From NCBI RefSeq assembly GCF_022179645.1, contig NZ_BPRA01000001.1, positions 372,001-436,000 of the forward strand: DNA of 64,000 nt, in the 5' to 3' direction. Under the pieces are notes generated by a model, which had not been told where the DNA came from, did no database searches, and was given only the letters and a program-made list of their open reading frames with translations. The position numbers and the translations under genes were made by a program. Shown piece after piece: positions 26,679-38,800 of this stretch. How positions within the stretch are numbered: the stretch's first letter is position 1; each line of letters starts with the position of its first letter. Source of the stretch: Methylobacterium thuringiense (lineage in GTDB: Bacteria > Pseudomonadota > Alphaproteobacteria > Rhizobiales > Beijerinckiaceae).

Positions 26679-28940
26679 TCAACGAGCGGCCGCCGGCGCC
26701 GACAGCGCCTTGAACGCGTCGGCCTGAAGCGACCGCGCCGCTGCTTGGGCGTCCGCAGCGGATTTCAGCCGGGCGCCGAAATCCTTGGCCTGAGCCCGGA
26801 CGTCGTCGGGCAACGCCTCGAAGGCCTTGGCGGCATCACCGAGACGGCCGGCATCCAGCGCATCCTGAACCCGGGCCTCGGGTTCGTCGTCGGCTGCCGG
26901 CGCTGCCCCCGTTCCGCCGGCCGAGCCGCCGCCCGGGGCCACGCGCTTCACCTGCACCACCGATTCCGCCATGCTCATCAGGCGGTCGCCGATGCTGCCG
27001 CTGGAGGCGAGCGAGGCTGCGCGGGCCGAGCGGCGGGCCGCCGCGATCTTCTCGGCGATCGGCTTGAACGCCTCGGCGAGCGCCGCGGCGGTCGGGGCGC
27101 CCGTGTCGGCGAAGGCCGAGAGCGGTGCGAGGCCCGCCCCGTCCCCGGCATCGCTGCCGCGCAGGCTGCCGAGGGCGTCCGCATAGGGCGCGCCGGTCGC
27201 GAGGGCGTCGGAGATGCGGTTCGCCGCGACGACGCGGAGCGTCGCCTGCACCGTCGCCGCCTTGGCGCTGCCGTCGACCGTCTTGTCGAGGGTGGCGATG
27301 CGGTCGGCCTGCTCCTGCAGACGGCGGTCGACCGCCTTGGCGGCCTCGTCGGCCTGAGCCTTGTTGGCCTCTGCCGTCTGTCGGCTGGCCTGCGTCACCT
27401 GCTGCACCGCCTCCGTCGCGGCCGCGACCCGGCCGTCGAGGGATTGCTGCAACTGGTCGAGGCGCTGGCCGAGCGCCTTGTCGGCGGCCTCGTTCGCCTT
27501 GGCGCGGGTTTCGACATCGCCCTGCAGGGCCGCGAGCTTCGGCGCAATATCTTCCTCCGGCACGGACGGCGCGCCCTGCGCCTGACCCTTGGTCTCCAGC
27601 GCCTTCAGACGCTCGTCGAGATCGGCGAGCCGGACCGTCGCGTCACCGTTCTGCGTTGCGCCGAGCCTGGCCTCCGAGCCCTGCTCGCGGGCCGGCTCCT
27701 CCTGGAGGGCGGAGACACGCTGGTCGAGGGCGTCGAGCCGGGCGACGAGGTCGGCCGGCGCGGCCGGAGCCGGCGTCGATCCGTCGGCCGCCGGAACAGC
27801 GGGGGCTCCGCCCGCCTTCTGGAGCGCTTGATCCGCCTTCTCGCCCGCGGACGAAGCCGCGGCCTGGGCCTTGGTCAAGGCCTCGGGCAGGGGCTTCAGC
27901 GCCGTCTCGTTGGCGGCGACACGCCGGTCGAGGGCCGCCACGGCATCGGCCGGTGCGAGCGCGGCGATGCGCTTGTCGAGGGCGTCGAAACGAGCCGCAT
28001 CGCCCTTCGGCGTGAGCATGCCCGTCTGGGCGAGCAGGAACAGCAGGACGGCACCGCTCACGCCGCCCAGCAATCCGGATGCGGCGAGGGCGCCGAGGCC
28101 CGCGCCGGACTTGGCGGCCGCGACCGAGGGAGCGGACGACGCGGCCGGCTTGGCAGCGCTATCCTTGCCTCCGGTCTTGGCGCCGGCCGGATCGGCGCCG
28201 CGATTGGCCTTGAGGTCGAGGATCGGACCATCGGTCAGCGCATCCTCGGGTTTCACCCGCGTGGCACCGGCCGGGGGCACCGTGCCGGCACCGGAGGCGG
28301 GCTTGCTGCCGTCCTTCGTTGTATCCTTCGATGCGTCCTTGGCCGCGTCGGGGCCGATGGCGCTGCTGCCGGTCGCCCCGGCTTTGGCGGGCGCCTCGGG
28401 CTTGGCAGATCCGGAGGCGGGCGACGGCGCGACGGGCGGAACCGCGCTGCTGCCGGTCGCGCCCGATTTCGCCGGCTGCGTGGGGGAGGCGGCGGAACCG
28501 GACGTCGCGCCACTCTGGCCACGGCTGGTAGACCAGACCGTGTTGGGGCCGGAACTGACCGGCTTCGCCGACGCATCCATGACGCCGGCCGCACCGGCAC
28601 CGCTGGATCCTGGCTTGACGGGTTCCGTGCTCGCCACGGTGGGTTTGGCCGGTTCCGTGACGCCCGGCTTGGGCGCAGCCGATGTTGCGGCAGGCGGTGT
28701 CGCGTCTCCCGGCTTCGCGCCGGCACCGCTCGACGCAGTGCCGGTCGCCGCAGCGGGCTTGGCAGGCTCGACCACCTTCGGAGTTTCGGCAGGCTTGGGA
28801 GTCGCGCTCGACGGCATGGCGCTGCTGCCGGTCGAGCCGGGCTTGGCAGGTGCGCCGCCCGGCGTGGCCGAAGCCGGCTTGCCGGAGGTGTCGCCCGGTC
28901 GGTCGGTGGGCTTGCCGCGCTCGTCTGCCGATGAAGTCAC
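26679..28940 (-). CDS. Mic60/mitofilin-like inner-membrane protein with long disordered N-terminus
   Basis: A 753-residue protein with a GTG start at 28940 (AGAGGGA about 10 bases upstream). Residues 1-280 are Pro/Ala/Lys/Gly/Ser-rich and carry three copies of a KxG[AS]TGSSA motif (33-42, 158-167, 187-196). One membrane helix follows (about 281-303, LGGVSGAVLLFLLAQTG), then coiled-coil segments (about 310-560) and a C-terminal helical domain (about 570-753). This order, and its place between hemD and hemY, fits the alphaproteobacterial COG4223/Mic60 group, homologous to the mitochondrial cristae protein. Alphaproteobacterial Mic60 proteins are usually shorter (300-450 residues); the N-terminal extension is the odd part. 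The coding is highly biased to GCC and GGC. Confidence 0.82.
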   Translation of the reverse strand: MTSSADERGKPTDRPGDTSGKPASATPGGAPAKPGSTGSSAMPSSATPKPAETPKVVEPAKPAAATGTASSGAGAKPGDATPPAATSAAPKPGVTEPAKPTVASTEPVKPGSSGAGAAGVMDASAKPVSSGPNTVWSTSRGQSGATSGSAASPTQPAKSGATGSSAVPPVAPSPASGSAKPEAPAKAGATGSSAIGPDAAKDASKDTTKDGSKPASGAGTVPPAGATRVKPEDALTDGPILDLKANRGADPAGAKTGGKDSAAKPAASSAPSVAAAKSGAGLGALAASGLLGGVSGAVLLFLLAQTGMLTPKGDAARFDALDKRIAALAPADAVAALDRRVAANETALKPLPEALTKAQAAASSAGEKADQALQKAGGAPAVPAADGSTPAPAAPADLVARLDALDQRVSALQEEPAREQGSEARLGATQNGDATVRLADLDERLKALETKGQAQGAPSVPEEDIAPKLAALQGDVETRAKANEAADKALGQRLDQLQQSLDGRVAAATEAVQQVTQASRQTAEANKAQADEAAKAVDRRLQEQADRIATLDKTVDGSAKAATVQATLRVVAANRISDALATGAPYADALGSLRGSDAGDGAGLAPLSAFADTGAPTAAALAEAFKPIAEKIAAARRSARAASLASSGSIGDRLMSMAESVVQVKRVAPGGGSAGGTGAAPAADDEPEARVQDALDAGRLGDAAKAFEALPDDVRAQAKDFGARLKSAADAQAAARSLQADAFKALSAPAAAR

Positions 28941-29063
28941 GGGCGTATCATCCCTCTTCTCGGGCCTGCCGTCGGACGCGGCATCGTGAGATGCCCGGCC
29001 CGCGAAGACCCCGTTTTCTGTTGTCGGCCTAGCACCGACAGCCCATGCGGACGAGGGCTGCCC

Positions 29064-29768
29064 TCAGGCCGAATGCGGAAGACCGGCCAGGAGCGCATCC
29101 TCGCTCGGCCGCGCCGCAACGAAATGGGCCACGAGTCCGGCCTCGACCAGGGGTACGGCCACGTCTGCCGACAGGCAGTAATGCTCGACTCCGCGAAACG
29201 CTCCGTCGAGTCCGGCGGTTTGTGTGAGTCGGAGCGCCGTCGCGGTGCTGCGCCGCGAATAATGCAGCACCGCCGCGAGGCTTCCGTCGCCCAAGGCCTC
29301 GGTGACGGGGGCGGGCAGGGCGTCGACGGCCCGCGCCGCGTAGGCCTCCCACACCGTCACGCGGTAGCCGGCGGCATCGAGGCTCGCTCCCGGCTCCGCC
29401 TTGCGGTCCTCGCCCGCGACATGGAGCAGGCAGGCGCCCGGCCGCAGGCTGGCCGCGACGCGCCGCGCCAGGGTGGCCGCGTCGCCCTCTGCCGCGACTA
29501 CGCGAGCGAGCCCGGCCGCCCGCGCGGCCTCGGCCGTCCGCCTGCCGACGGCAAACACGGGAACGTCGGAGGCAAGCCCGGCCGCTGCGAGCAATCCCGC
29601 GCCTTGGGCGCTGGTGAGAAGAACGCCGTCGAACGCGCCCCGGGGCCGCGGCCCTTCGCTCGGCACCACGAAGAGCACGGGGGCGAGGAGCGGTTCGTGG
29701 CCGAGTGCGCGCAGCCTCTCCGCCGTACGCGCGGCTCCCGGCTCGGGCCGGGCCACCCAGATTCGCAT
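29064..29768 (-). CDS. hemD: Uroporphyrinogen-III synthase
   Basis: A 234-residue cytosolic enzyme that cyclises hydroxymethylbilane with inversion of ring D. The sequence is poorly conserved in this family, but the two-domain pattern is visible: [20 protein letters not shown] at the N-terminus, [22 protein letters not shown], then [10 protein letters not shown] (second-domain Tyr region) and [22 protein letters not shown] directly before the ATG at 29768 supports this start over 29834. It is first in the minus-strand series leading to the Mic60-like protein and hemY and is divergent from tsaD. No hemC is in the window. Confidence 0.9.
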   Translation of the reverse strand: MRIWVARPEPGAARTAERLRALGHEPLLAPVLFVVPSEGPRPRGAFDGVLLTSAQGAGLLAAAGLASDVPVFAVGRRTAEAARAAGLARVVAAEGDAATLARRVAASLRPGACLLHVAGEDRKAEPGASLDAAGYRVTVWEAYAARAVDALPAPVTEALGDGSLAAVLHYSRRSTATALRLTQTAGLDGAFRGVEHYCLSADVAVPLVEAGLVAHFVAARPSEDALLAGLPHSA

Positions 29769-29925
29769 GGCCCCCCTCGACAAAGCCGGGCTCGCTGTTC
29801 CCTCGGATCGTTCTGCCGTAAACCCTTGGACCATCCTTTGCCATGTAGACTTGCATTGGCCAGGTAGACTTGGCTCATCCTCGGCGAAACCGGCTCATCG
29901 GTCGCCGCCCAGCGCGCGGAATGCG

Positions 29926-30975
29926 ATGAAGATCCTCGGCATCGAAACCACCTGCGACGAGACCGCCGCCGCGGTCGTGACCACTGCCGACGGCGACGCT
30001 CAGAGCGGCCGGATCCTCTCCAACGAGATCCTGAGCCAGATCGCCGAGCACGCGGCCTATGGCGGCGTGGTGCCGGAGATTGCGGCCCGCGCCCATGTCG
30101 AGGTGCTCGACCGCCTGATCGTTCGCGCCCTGGACAAGGCCGGCACGACGCTGGCCGAGGTCGACGGCATCGCGGTGGCGGCCGGCCCCGGCCTGATCGG
30201 CGGCGTGCTGGTCGGGCTGGTGACGGCAAAGGCCCTCGCGCTCGTGGCGCGCAAGCCGCTCCTCGCCGTGAACCACCTCGAGGCGCACGCGCTGACGCCG
30301 CGCCTGACCGACGGGCTCGCCTTCCCCTACCTGCTGCTGCTCGTCTCCGGCGGCCACACCCAGCTCGTCGCGGTGAAGGGCGTGGGCGATTACGTCCGTC
30401 TCGGCACCACCATCGACGACGCCATCGGCGAGGCCTTCGACAAGGTCGCGAAGCTTTTGGGTCTCGGCTATCCGGGCGGTCCCGAGGTCGAGCGCATGGC
30501 CGAGACCGGCAATCCCGAGCGCTTCGCCCTGCCGCGGCCGATGCTCGGCCGGCGCGAGGCCGACTTCTCCCTGTCCGGCCTCAAGACGGCGGTTCGGATC
30601 GAGGCCGAAAAAATCGCGCCGCTCGCCCGCACCGACGTCGCCGACCTCTGCGCGAGCTTTCAGGCGGCGGTCGTCGACGTGGTCGCCGACCGCGTGCGGG
30701 TGGCCTTGCGCGGCTTCGACGCCGTCGCCGGCCGCCCGACCGCCCTCGTCGCGGCCGGCGGCGTCGCGGCCAACGGCGCGATGCGCCGGGCCCTCGCCGC
30801 GCAAGCGGGGCAGGTGGGCCTGAGCTTCGTCGCACCGCCCGTCGCGCTCTGCGGCGACAACGGCGCGATGATCGCCTGGGCCGGCCTGGAGCGCCTCCGC
30901 GCCGGCCTCGTCGACGACCTCACCGCGCCCGCCCGCGCCCGCTGGCCTTTCGCGCTACCGCCGGTGGCGGCGTAA
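29926..30975 (+). CDS. tsaD: tRNA N6-adenosine threonylcarbamoyltransferase TsaD
   Basis: A 349-residue ASKHA-fold protein that transfers the threonylcarbamoyl group to A37 of ANN-decoding tRNAs, with TsaB and TsaE. It starts [17 protein letters not shown]; metal ligands are in [13 protein letters not shown] (HxxxH), then [22 protein letters not shown] and [13 protein letters not shown]. The ATG at 29926 is set by the family N-terminus; the frame is open far upstream but that part is antisense to hemD. The 157-base divergent spacer holds two imperfect copies of TAGACTTG 22 bases apart (29847 and 29864 region). Confidence 0.97.
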   Translation: MKILGIETTCDETAAAVVTTADGDAQSGRILSNEILSQIAEHAAYGGVVPEIAARAHVEVLDRLIVRALDKAGTTLAEVDGIAVAAGPGLIGGVLVGLVTAKALALVARKPLLAVNHLEAHALTPRLTDGLAFPYLLLLVSGGHTQLVAVKGVGDYVRLGTTIDDAIGEAFDKVAKLLGLGYPGGPEVERMAETGNPERFALPRPMLGRREADFSLSGLKTAVRIEAEKIAPLARTDVADLCASFQAAVVDVVADRVRVALRGFDAVAGRPTALVAAGGVAANGAMRRALAAQAGQVGLSFVAPPVALCGDNGAMIAWAGLERLRAGLVDDLTAPARARWPFALPPVAA

Positions 30976-30990
30976 TCGCATAGATTTCCG

Positions 30991-31040
30991 CCCCTTTCCC
31001 GGACACCTGCAGGGCAGCAGAAGGTGATCCGGGAAAGGGG
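30991..31040 (+). terminator. Inverted repeat downstream of tsaD
   Basis: CCCCTTTCCCGGA (30991-31003) is perfectly complementary to TCCGGGAAAGGGG (31028-31040), and pairing continues with one bulged base through CACCT/AGGTG. It starts 16 bases after the tsaD stop. There is no T-run directly after, so it may be a stabilising hairpin or repeat rather than a classical terminator. Confidence 0.55.
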
Positions 31041-31268
31041 CTGAGGCTCATGCGCCAGATCGATCGCTATTGAGATCAAGGCACTCTCGAAGATTTCCCC
31101 TAAATCACTTCGGATTTTTCGAAATCTAAAAACATTTTATACACTGTCTAGATTGATTAAGTCGGAGCGCCCGATGAAATAAGGCCAAAACGTGGCCTCA
31201 GACCGAGCGGTTGACCTTGCGAAATCGCCGACTAGTTTCCGGCGATCATCCATAGTCTCCGGAACGCA

Positions 31269-33506
31269 ATGCACGTCGCCGTCCGCCTTCTGCTCGTCCT
31301 CCTCAGCGTCGCCCTCCTGCCCGCCATGGCCTCCGCCGCCGATCCGAGCTGGAGCGGCACCTGGAACACACGCTGGCGGCAGGGCGGTGCGCGGATGGCG
31401 CTGCAGCAAGAAGGCAGCCACGTCCACGGCAGCTATCTCTCCTACGACGGCTCGATCGAGGGAGAGGTCGAGGGGCGCACGCTGAAGGGGCGCTGGATCC
31501 AAGGCACGCGCTCCGGCGGCATCGAGTTCGTGCTGGCGAATGACGGCCAGTCCTTCATGGGCCGCTTCGATACCGGCGAGTGGTGGACCGGCGGACGCAT
31601 TCCCAGCAGCCCCGAGGCCCTCGGGCTCGACCAGCGCGGCCCGCGTCAGGCGCTCCGCACCTTCGTCGAGGCCGGCAACAGCGCCCGCTACGATGCGCCC
31701 GACCAGATGACGCGCGCGGTCGCCGTGATCGACTTCGGCAACGACGCCGGATCGGTCAACCCGGAGCAGAAGCTCGGCCAGGCGCAGACGCTGTTCAACC
31801 TCGTCGACCAGACCACGTTCCGCCTGCACGGCGTGCCCGGCCGGAAGACCGAATCCGACACGGTCGAGCTCAAGCTCGAACAGGCCGGCACCGGAGCGAG
31901 CCTGCCGCTCAAACTCGTCCGAAAAAACGAGAAATGGTTCGTGGCGATGCCCGACGAGGCGACGCTGGACGCCGCCCGCAAGGCGCTGTTCGCCCGCTCC
32001 GGCGGCCGTCCGCCGAGCCCCGAGGCGTACAAGCTCCGCCGCAACGCGCGCGACGCCATGCGCAGCTTCACCCGCGCCTTCTCGGAGTGGAACGCAGGCG
32101 GCCGCGCCCAGGCGCTCGCCAGCCTCGACACCTCCGAACTCAGCGAGGCCGTGCGCGACGACCAGGGCGTGCTGGCGCTGCAATATCTCAACGGTGTCGT
32201 GAACCGCATCGGGGTGATGGCGCCCCAGGAGATCTCGGACGACCCCGAGAACCGCGAGCCCTTCGTCGTCTTCAGCCACCCGGAAGGGCGCATTGTGATC
32301 GCGCCGAAGGGTACCGGCGACGGCATGAGCTGGAAGTTCACCTCGGACACCGTGCACAAGGCGCGCGATCTCTATGTGGCGGTCGAGGAGATGCCGACGG
32401 CCGAGGCCAAGGGCCTGCCGGCGCCGCCCTCGGTGTTCTTCAAGGTGCGCAAATGGGTGCGCGGCGTCGCCGCGCCGATGCTGACGGAAGTCGGGCCGCT
32501 GGAGGCCTGGCAGATCGCCGGCTGGGCCGTCGTGATCATGGCCGCGATCGGCTTCGGCTGGATTTTTGCACGCGTTCTCTTGGCCTTCCTGGTGCGTGCG
32601 GTGGGTGAAGCCGACCCGGCCGCCACGCGAAAAGGTTTCCGCTGGCCGCTCTGGGGCACGGCGACCTTCGTCGTCTACAACGCCCTCGTTCCGGCACTCG
32701 GCCTGCCGGACCTCGCCACCCGCGTCTCGGTGGGCGTGACCGGCGTGATGCTGGCACTCTCGGTGATGTGGCTCGGCTGGCGGCTCGTGGACGCCGTCGT
32801 CATGCGCTACTTCACCGGTGGGGAGGGCGGCCGCATGACCATGGACAACATCCTGGTCTCCCTCGGCTTCGGCGCCCTCAAGATCGCGCTGGTGGCGGCA
32901 GGGCTGACCTATATCGCGATCCAGCTCTCGCTACCCTACGAGGGCGTGATCGCCAGCCTCTCCATCGGCGGCCTCGCCGTCGCCTTCGCCTCGCGAGAAA
33001 CCCTGTCGAACGTGTTCGGCGCCGGCATCCTGGCGATCGACCGGCCGTTCCGGCGCGGCGACTGGATCGCCACAGGCGACACCAAGGGCACGGTGGAGCA
33101 TGTCGGCATCCGATCGACCCGCGTGCGCACCGCCGACGACAGCCTGATCATCGTGCCGAACGGCAAGCTCTCGGACGCCACCGTGAACAACCTCGGCACC
33201 CGCCGCTTCCACCTGAACTCGGCCAAGCTCCCGATCCCCTACCAGACCAGCGTGCCGCAGATCGAGGCGCTGGTCTCGGGCGTGCGGGACCTCGTCGCCG
33301 AGATCCCCGAATCGACGCCGGAGCGCACTTCGGTCGCGGTCTCGGCGCTTGGCCAGGACGGCATCGAGGTGACGTTGAAATACGGCCTCGACGTCCGCAA
33401 CGGCGGCAACGAGACCGAGATCGTCAACCGCCTGATGATGAACATCCTGCGGCTCTGCGAGCGGCTCGGCATCCGCGGCGCGGGCTCCGAGCCCGTCACG
33501 GCCTGA
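31269..33506 (+). CDS. MscS-family mechanosensitive channel with large exported N-terminal region
   Basis: A 745-residue protein with a signal peptide (MHVAVRLLLVLLSVALLPA...ASA) and an exported region of about 370 residues, beginning with a small beta-rich segment (WSGTWNTRWRQGG, GRWIQGTRSGGIEF). Membrane helices lie near 410-435, 460-480, 490-510 and 535-555, followed by the pore helix VIASLSIGGLAVAFASRETL and the MscS beta domain (RPFRRGDWIA, GIRSTRVRTADDSLIIVPNG). The channel releases ions under membrane tension. The N-terminal region is unlike MscK/MscM tails that I know. The 293-base upstream interval is AT-rich between 31080 and 31180, a likely promoter zone. Confidence 0.88.
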   Translation: MHVAVRLLLVLLSVALLPAMASAADPSWSGTWNTRWRQGGARMALQQEGSHVHGSYLSYDGSIEGEVEGRTLKGRWIQGTRSGGIEFVLANDGQSFMGRFDTGEWWTGGRIPSSPEALGLDQRGPRQALRTFVEAGNSARYDAPDQMTRAVAVIDFGNDAGSVNPEQKLGQAQTLFNLVDQTTFRLHGVPGRKTESDTVELKLEQAGTGASLPLKLVRKNEKWFVAMPDEATLDAARKALFARSGGRPPSPEAYKLRRNARDAMRSFTRAFSEWNAGGRAQALASLDTSELSEAVRDDQGVLALQYLNGVVNRIGVMAPQEISDDPENREPFVVFSHPEGRIVIAPKGTGDGMSWKFTSDTVHKARDLYVAVEEMPTAEAKGLPAPPSVFFKVRKWVRGVAAPMLTEVGPLEAWQIAGWAVVIMAAIGFGWIFARVLLAFLVRAVGEADPAATRKGFRWPLWGTATFVVYNALVPALGLPDLATRVSVGVTGVMLALSVMWLGWRLVDAVVMRYFTGGEGGRMTMDNILVSLGFGALKIALVAAGLTYIAIQLSLPYEGVIASLSIGGLAVAFASRETLSNVFGAGILAIDRPFRRGDWIATGDTKGTVEHVGIRSTRVRTADDSLIIVPNGKLSDATVNNLGTRRFHLNSAKLPIPYQTSVPQIEALVSGVRDLVAEIPESTPERTSVAVSALGQDGIEVTLKYGLDVRNGGNETEIVNRLMMNILRLCERLGIRGAGSEPVTA

Positions 33507-33610
33507 TCGCGGCGTTGACGGCGGTGGCGGGAGGATCGAGGGTGCCGGCGAGAACCAGGCAGACCCGCGTTGGCAGGCCAACACTGATCTGCTTGGCTTT
33601 TTCTGTCGTC

Positions 33611-33655
33611 GCAGGTTTTCATCGGAAAGCCGCGGGGCACCTTTCCGAAACCTGC
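33611..33655. repeat. Dispersed repeat (family D), palindromic copy before gpsA
   Basis: GCAGGTTTTCATCGGAAAG pairs with CTTTCCGAAACCTGC, giving two stems (8 and 7 bases) separated by an internal loop. The centre GGAAAGCCG...CACCTTTCC follows the layout of the copies at 17889 and 23738. It ends 16 bases before the gpsA start, so it would lie in the gpsA 5' untranslated region if transcription starts upstream. Confidence 0.5.
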
Positions 33656-33671
33656 TGAGCCGGGAGGCATC

Positions 33672-34676
33672 ATGAGCGTCGAGAACGGACGAGCCAACCG
33701 CGTCGCCGTCGTCGGCGGCGGCTCATGGGGCACGGCGCTCGCGAATGCCGCGGCCTGCGCCGGACGCGACGTCACCCTGTGGCTGCGCGATCCCGCCAGC
33801 GCCGACCGGCTCCAGAAAACCCGCGACAACACCCGCTACCTGCCCGGCATCCCCCTGCACGAGCAGGTGCGCGCGACGAGCGACGAGGCGAGTCTCGTCG
33901 AGGCCGGCACGGTGCTGCTGGTGACCCCGGCGCAGACGCTGCGCGAGGTGTTGGGGCAGCTCGGGCCGCATCTCGGCGGCGCGGCCCTGGTGCTCTGCGC
34001 CAAGGGCATCGAGCGCGGCACGGATTCGTTCATGAGCGGCGTCGCCGCCGAGGTCCTGCCGGGGGCGACCGTCGCGGTGCTGTCCGGCCCGAGCTTCGCC
34101 ACCGACGTCGCCCGCGGCCTGCCCACCGCCGTGACGCTCGCCTGCGCCGACGGCGCGAAAGCCGCCCGGCTCGCCGGCCTGATCTCGGGGCCAGCCTTCA
34201 GGCTCTACCACACCGACGACGTGCGCGGGGTCGAGATCGGCGGAGCCGGCAAGAACGTGCTGGCCATCGCCTCGGGCATCGTCGCCGGCCGCGGCCTCGG
34301 CGAGAGCGCGCGGGCCGCCCTCATCGCCCGCGCCTTCGCGGAGCTGATGCGGTTCTCGAAAGCCTATGGCGGCCGGCCCGAGACGCTGATGGGCCTGTCC
34401 GGCCTCGGCGACCTCGTGCTGACCGCCTCCTCGCCGCAATCGCGAAACTTCGCCTTCGGCGACCGCCTCGGACGCGGCGCCTCCCCCGAAAAGGCATCCG
34501 GCGGCAAGCTCGCCGAAGGCGCCTTCACCGCGGCTGCCTTGATCGACCTCGCCCGCGCCAAGGGCGTCGAGATGCCGGTGGCGGAAGCGGTGGCCGACGT
34601 GGTGTCGGGCACCTCCGACGTCGACGGCGTCGTGGCCCGGCTCCTGGCCCGCCCGCTCAGGGGCGAGACGGATTGA
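33672..34676 (+). CDS. gpsA: Glycerol-3-phosphate dehydrogenase [NAD(P)+]
   Basis: A 334-residue cytosolic enzyme that reduces dihydroxyacetone phosphate to sn-glycerol-3-phosphate for phospholipid synthesis. The dinucleotide motif VVGGGSWGTALA lies near residue 13, with TPAQTLREVL, LCAKGIERGT, VLSGPSFATDVARG, the catalytic lysine region GGAGKNVLAIASG near 195, and GLSGLGDLVLT. CGGGAGGCATC precedes the ATG at 33672. It converges on gyrB with 42 bases between. Association of tsaD and gpsA is common in Rhizobiales; here the channel gene lies between them. Confidence 0.97.
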   Translation: MSVENGRANRVAVVGGGSWGTALANAAACAGRDVTLWLRDPASADRLQKTRDNTRYLPGIPLHEQVRATSDEASLVEAGTVLLVTPAQTLREVLGQLGPHLGGAALVLCAKGIERGTDSFMSGVAAEVLPGATVAVLSGPSFATDVARGLPTAVTLACADGAKAARLAGLISGPAFRLYHTDDVRGVEIGGAGKNVLAIASGIVAGRGLGESARAALIARAFAELMRFSKAYGGRPETLMGLSGLGDLVLTASSPQSRNFAFGDRLGRGASPEKASGGKLAEGAFTAAALIDLARAKGVEMPVAEAVADVVSGTSDVDGVVARLLARPLRGETD

Positions 34677-34718
34677 ACGAGACCGCGGAACGATGCCCGG
34701 CGTGACGGCGACCCCGCC

Positions 34719-37477
<2,759 letters not shown>

Positions 37478-38125
37478 TCAACCCTGAAGGAACGGGTTCG
37501 ACTGCCGTTCCTGGCCGAGGGTCCCCGTCGGCCCGTGACCCGGAATGAAGGCGACGTCGTCGCCGAGCGGCAGCACCTTCTCGAGGATCGCCCGGATCAG
37601 CTGCTCGTGGTTGCCGCCGGGCAGATCCGTGCGGCCGACCGAGCCCTGGAACACCACGTCGCCGACCAGCGCCAGCCGTTCGTCGCGGCTCATGAACACG
37701 ACGCTGCCGGGGGAGTGGCCGGGCGCGTGCAGGATGTCGAAGGTCAGGCCCGAGACGGTGACCTGATCGCCCTCGTCGAGCCAGCGATCCGGCGTCACCG
37801 CGCGGGCACCCGCGATCCCGTAACCGGCGCCGGTCTCCGGCAGCTTGTCGAGCAGGAACCGGTCTGCCGGGTGCGGCCCCTCGATCGGCACGCCGCCCAG
37901 GCGCTCCTTGAGTTCGGCCGCGCCGCCGGCATGGTCGATATGGCCGTGCGTCAGAAGAATCTTTTCGATCGTGATGCCCTGATCCTTGATCGCGGCCTCG
38001 ATCCGGTCGAGGTCGCCGCCGGGATCGACGACCGCGCCGACCTTGGTCGCGTCGTCCCAGATCAGGGTGCAGTTCTGCTGGAAGGGCGTGACCGGGATGA
38101 TCCCGGCGCGAAGCGTTCCCGTCAT
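37478..38125 (-). CDS. Metallo-beta-lactamase-fold hydrolase, glyoxalase II/YcbL-like
   Basis: A 215-residue cytosolic protein. THGHIDHAGG gives the HxHxDH metal site near residue 60; APGHSPGSV, LVGDVVFQGSVGRTDLPGG and PGHGPTG complete the binuclear-site pattern of the glyoxalase II family. It is shorter than canonical GloB (about 255) and lacks the C-terminal glutathione-binding domain, as in the YcbL group, which can hydrolyse S-lactoylglutathione weakly. The physiological substrate is unknown. Confidence 0.88.
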   Translation of the reverse strand: MTGTLRAGIIPVTPFQQNCTLIWDDATKVGAVVDPGGDLDRIEAAIKDQGITIEKILLTHGHIDHAGGAAELKERLGGVPIEGPHPADRFLLDKLPETGAGYGIAGARAVTPDRWLDEGDQVTVSGLTFDILHAPGHSPGSVVFMSRDERLALVGDVVFQGSVGRTDLPGGNHEQLIRAILEKVLPLGDDVAFIPGHGPTGTLGQERQSNPFLQG

Positions 38126-38362
38126 CGGCGTCCGATCGATTTCGCGCCGCGTCCGGCGCCACGGCTCTCCTTAGCCGGATCGCCCTGGCGATGCACCCGC
38201 GAGGGTTCCGGTCCACACAATTCCGCCCGACGTGACGACCTGTGGCGCCGGGGTCACGCTCGACCAGAAACCACCTGAGACATCGGCCGGCCCTGGCGGA
38301 GGGAAACCGGCGCTTCTATCCGGGAAGGGTTCGATCCGCGCTGGATCGTCGAAGAGAGGCCC

Positions 38363-38731
38363 GTGACGCATCGCGGCATCATCGGGGCGGGACTGATCCT
38401 CTTCGCCCTCTGGCTCCAGGCGCTCGCGCCCGTGGTGGGCCTGCGCATGCTCGGCGCCTCGGCCGATCCCCTGGCCGGCACCGTGATCTGCAGCAGGATG
38501 CCGGCCGGCGATCAGGCCGGCCCGGCCGAACCGGAGCAGCATGCGGGCTGCAGCCTGTGCGCGCTCTGCACCGCCGGCCTCGCCGCGATCCCCTTGCCGC
38601 CCGTTCCCGCATCCGTCGCGCTGCCGGCCGGGATCTGGCGCGTCGTCTCCTGGCCGATCCCGCCGCCGGCTCCGCTTTCCGCTCCCGACCATCCCCCAGG
38701 GCAACCGCGCGCCCCGCCCACGCTCGCCTGA
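38363..38731 (+). CDS. DUF2946-like exported cysteine-motif protein
   Basis: A 122-residue protein with a GTG start at 38363 (GAGAGG 4 bases upstream). It has an N-terminal hydrophobic segment (GAGLILFALWLQALAPVVG), an HAGCSLCALCTAG motif (CxxCxxC) near residue 60, and a Pro-rich C-terminus. This fits DUF2946, small exported proteins often encoded beside TonB-dependent receptors and metal-related genes. It ends 69 bases before the receptor on the same strand. A metal-handling role is inferred from the motif and neighbour only. Confidence 0.65.
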   Translation: MTHRGIIGAGLILFALWLQALAPVVGLRMLGASADPLAGTVICSRMPAGDQAGPAEPEQHAGCSLCALCTAGLAAIPLPPVPASVALPAGIWRVVSWPIPPPAPLSAPDHPPGQPRAPPTLA

Positions 38732-38800
38732 TCCGCGCCTGTCCCGACGCCCCGGAGGTCGTTGCGCACTTGCGCACCTCCCGATCAGACGAGCTTTTTC

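Noticed and set aside
26745-28934. Open frame of 729 codons on plus opposite the Mic60-like gene
   Set aside because: The Gly/Arg-rich product mirrors the Ala/Pro-rich opposite strand, and the minus-strand frame has the family architecture and neighbours.
38295-38335. GGGAAACCGG...CCGGG stretch upstream of DUF2946/TonB receptor, reminiscent of part of a cobalamin riboswitch
   Set aside because: The B12-box and the conserved CTGCCCCCGCAACTG-type core are missing, so the resemblance is limited to a few GC words.
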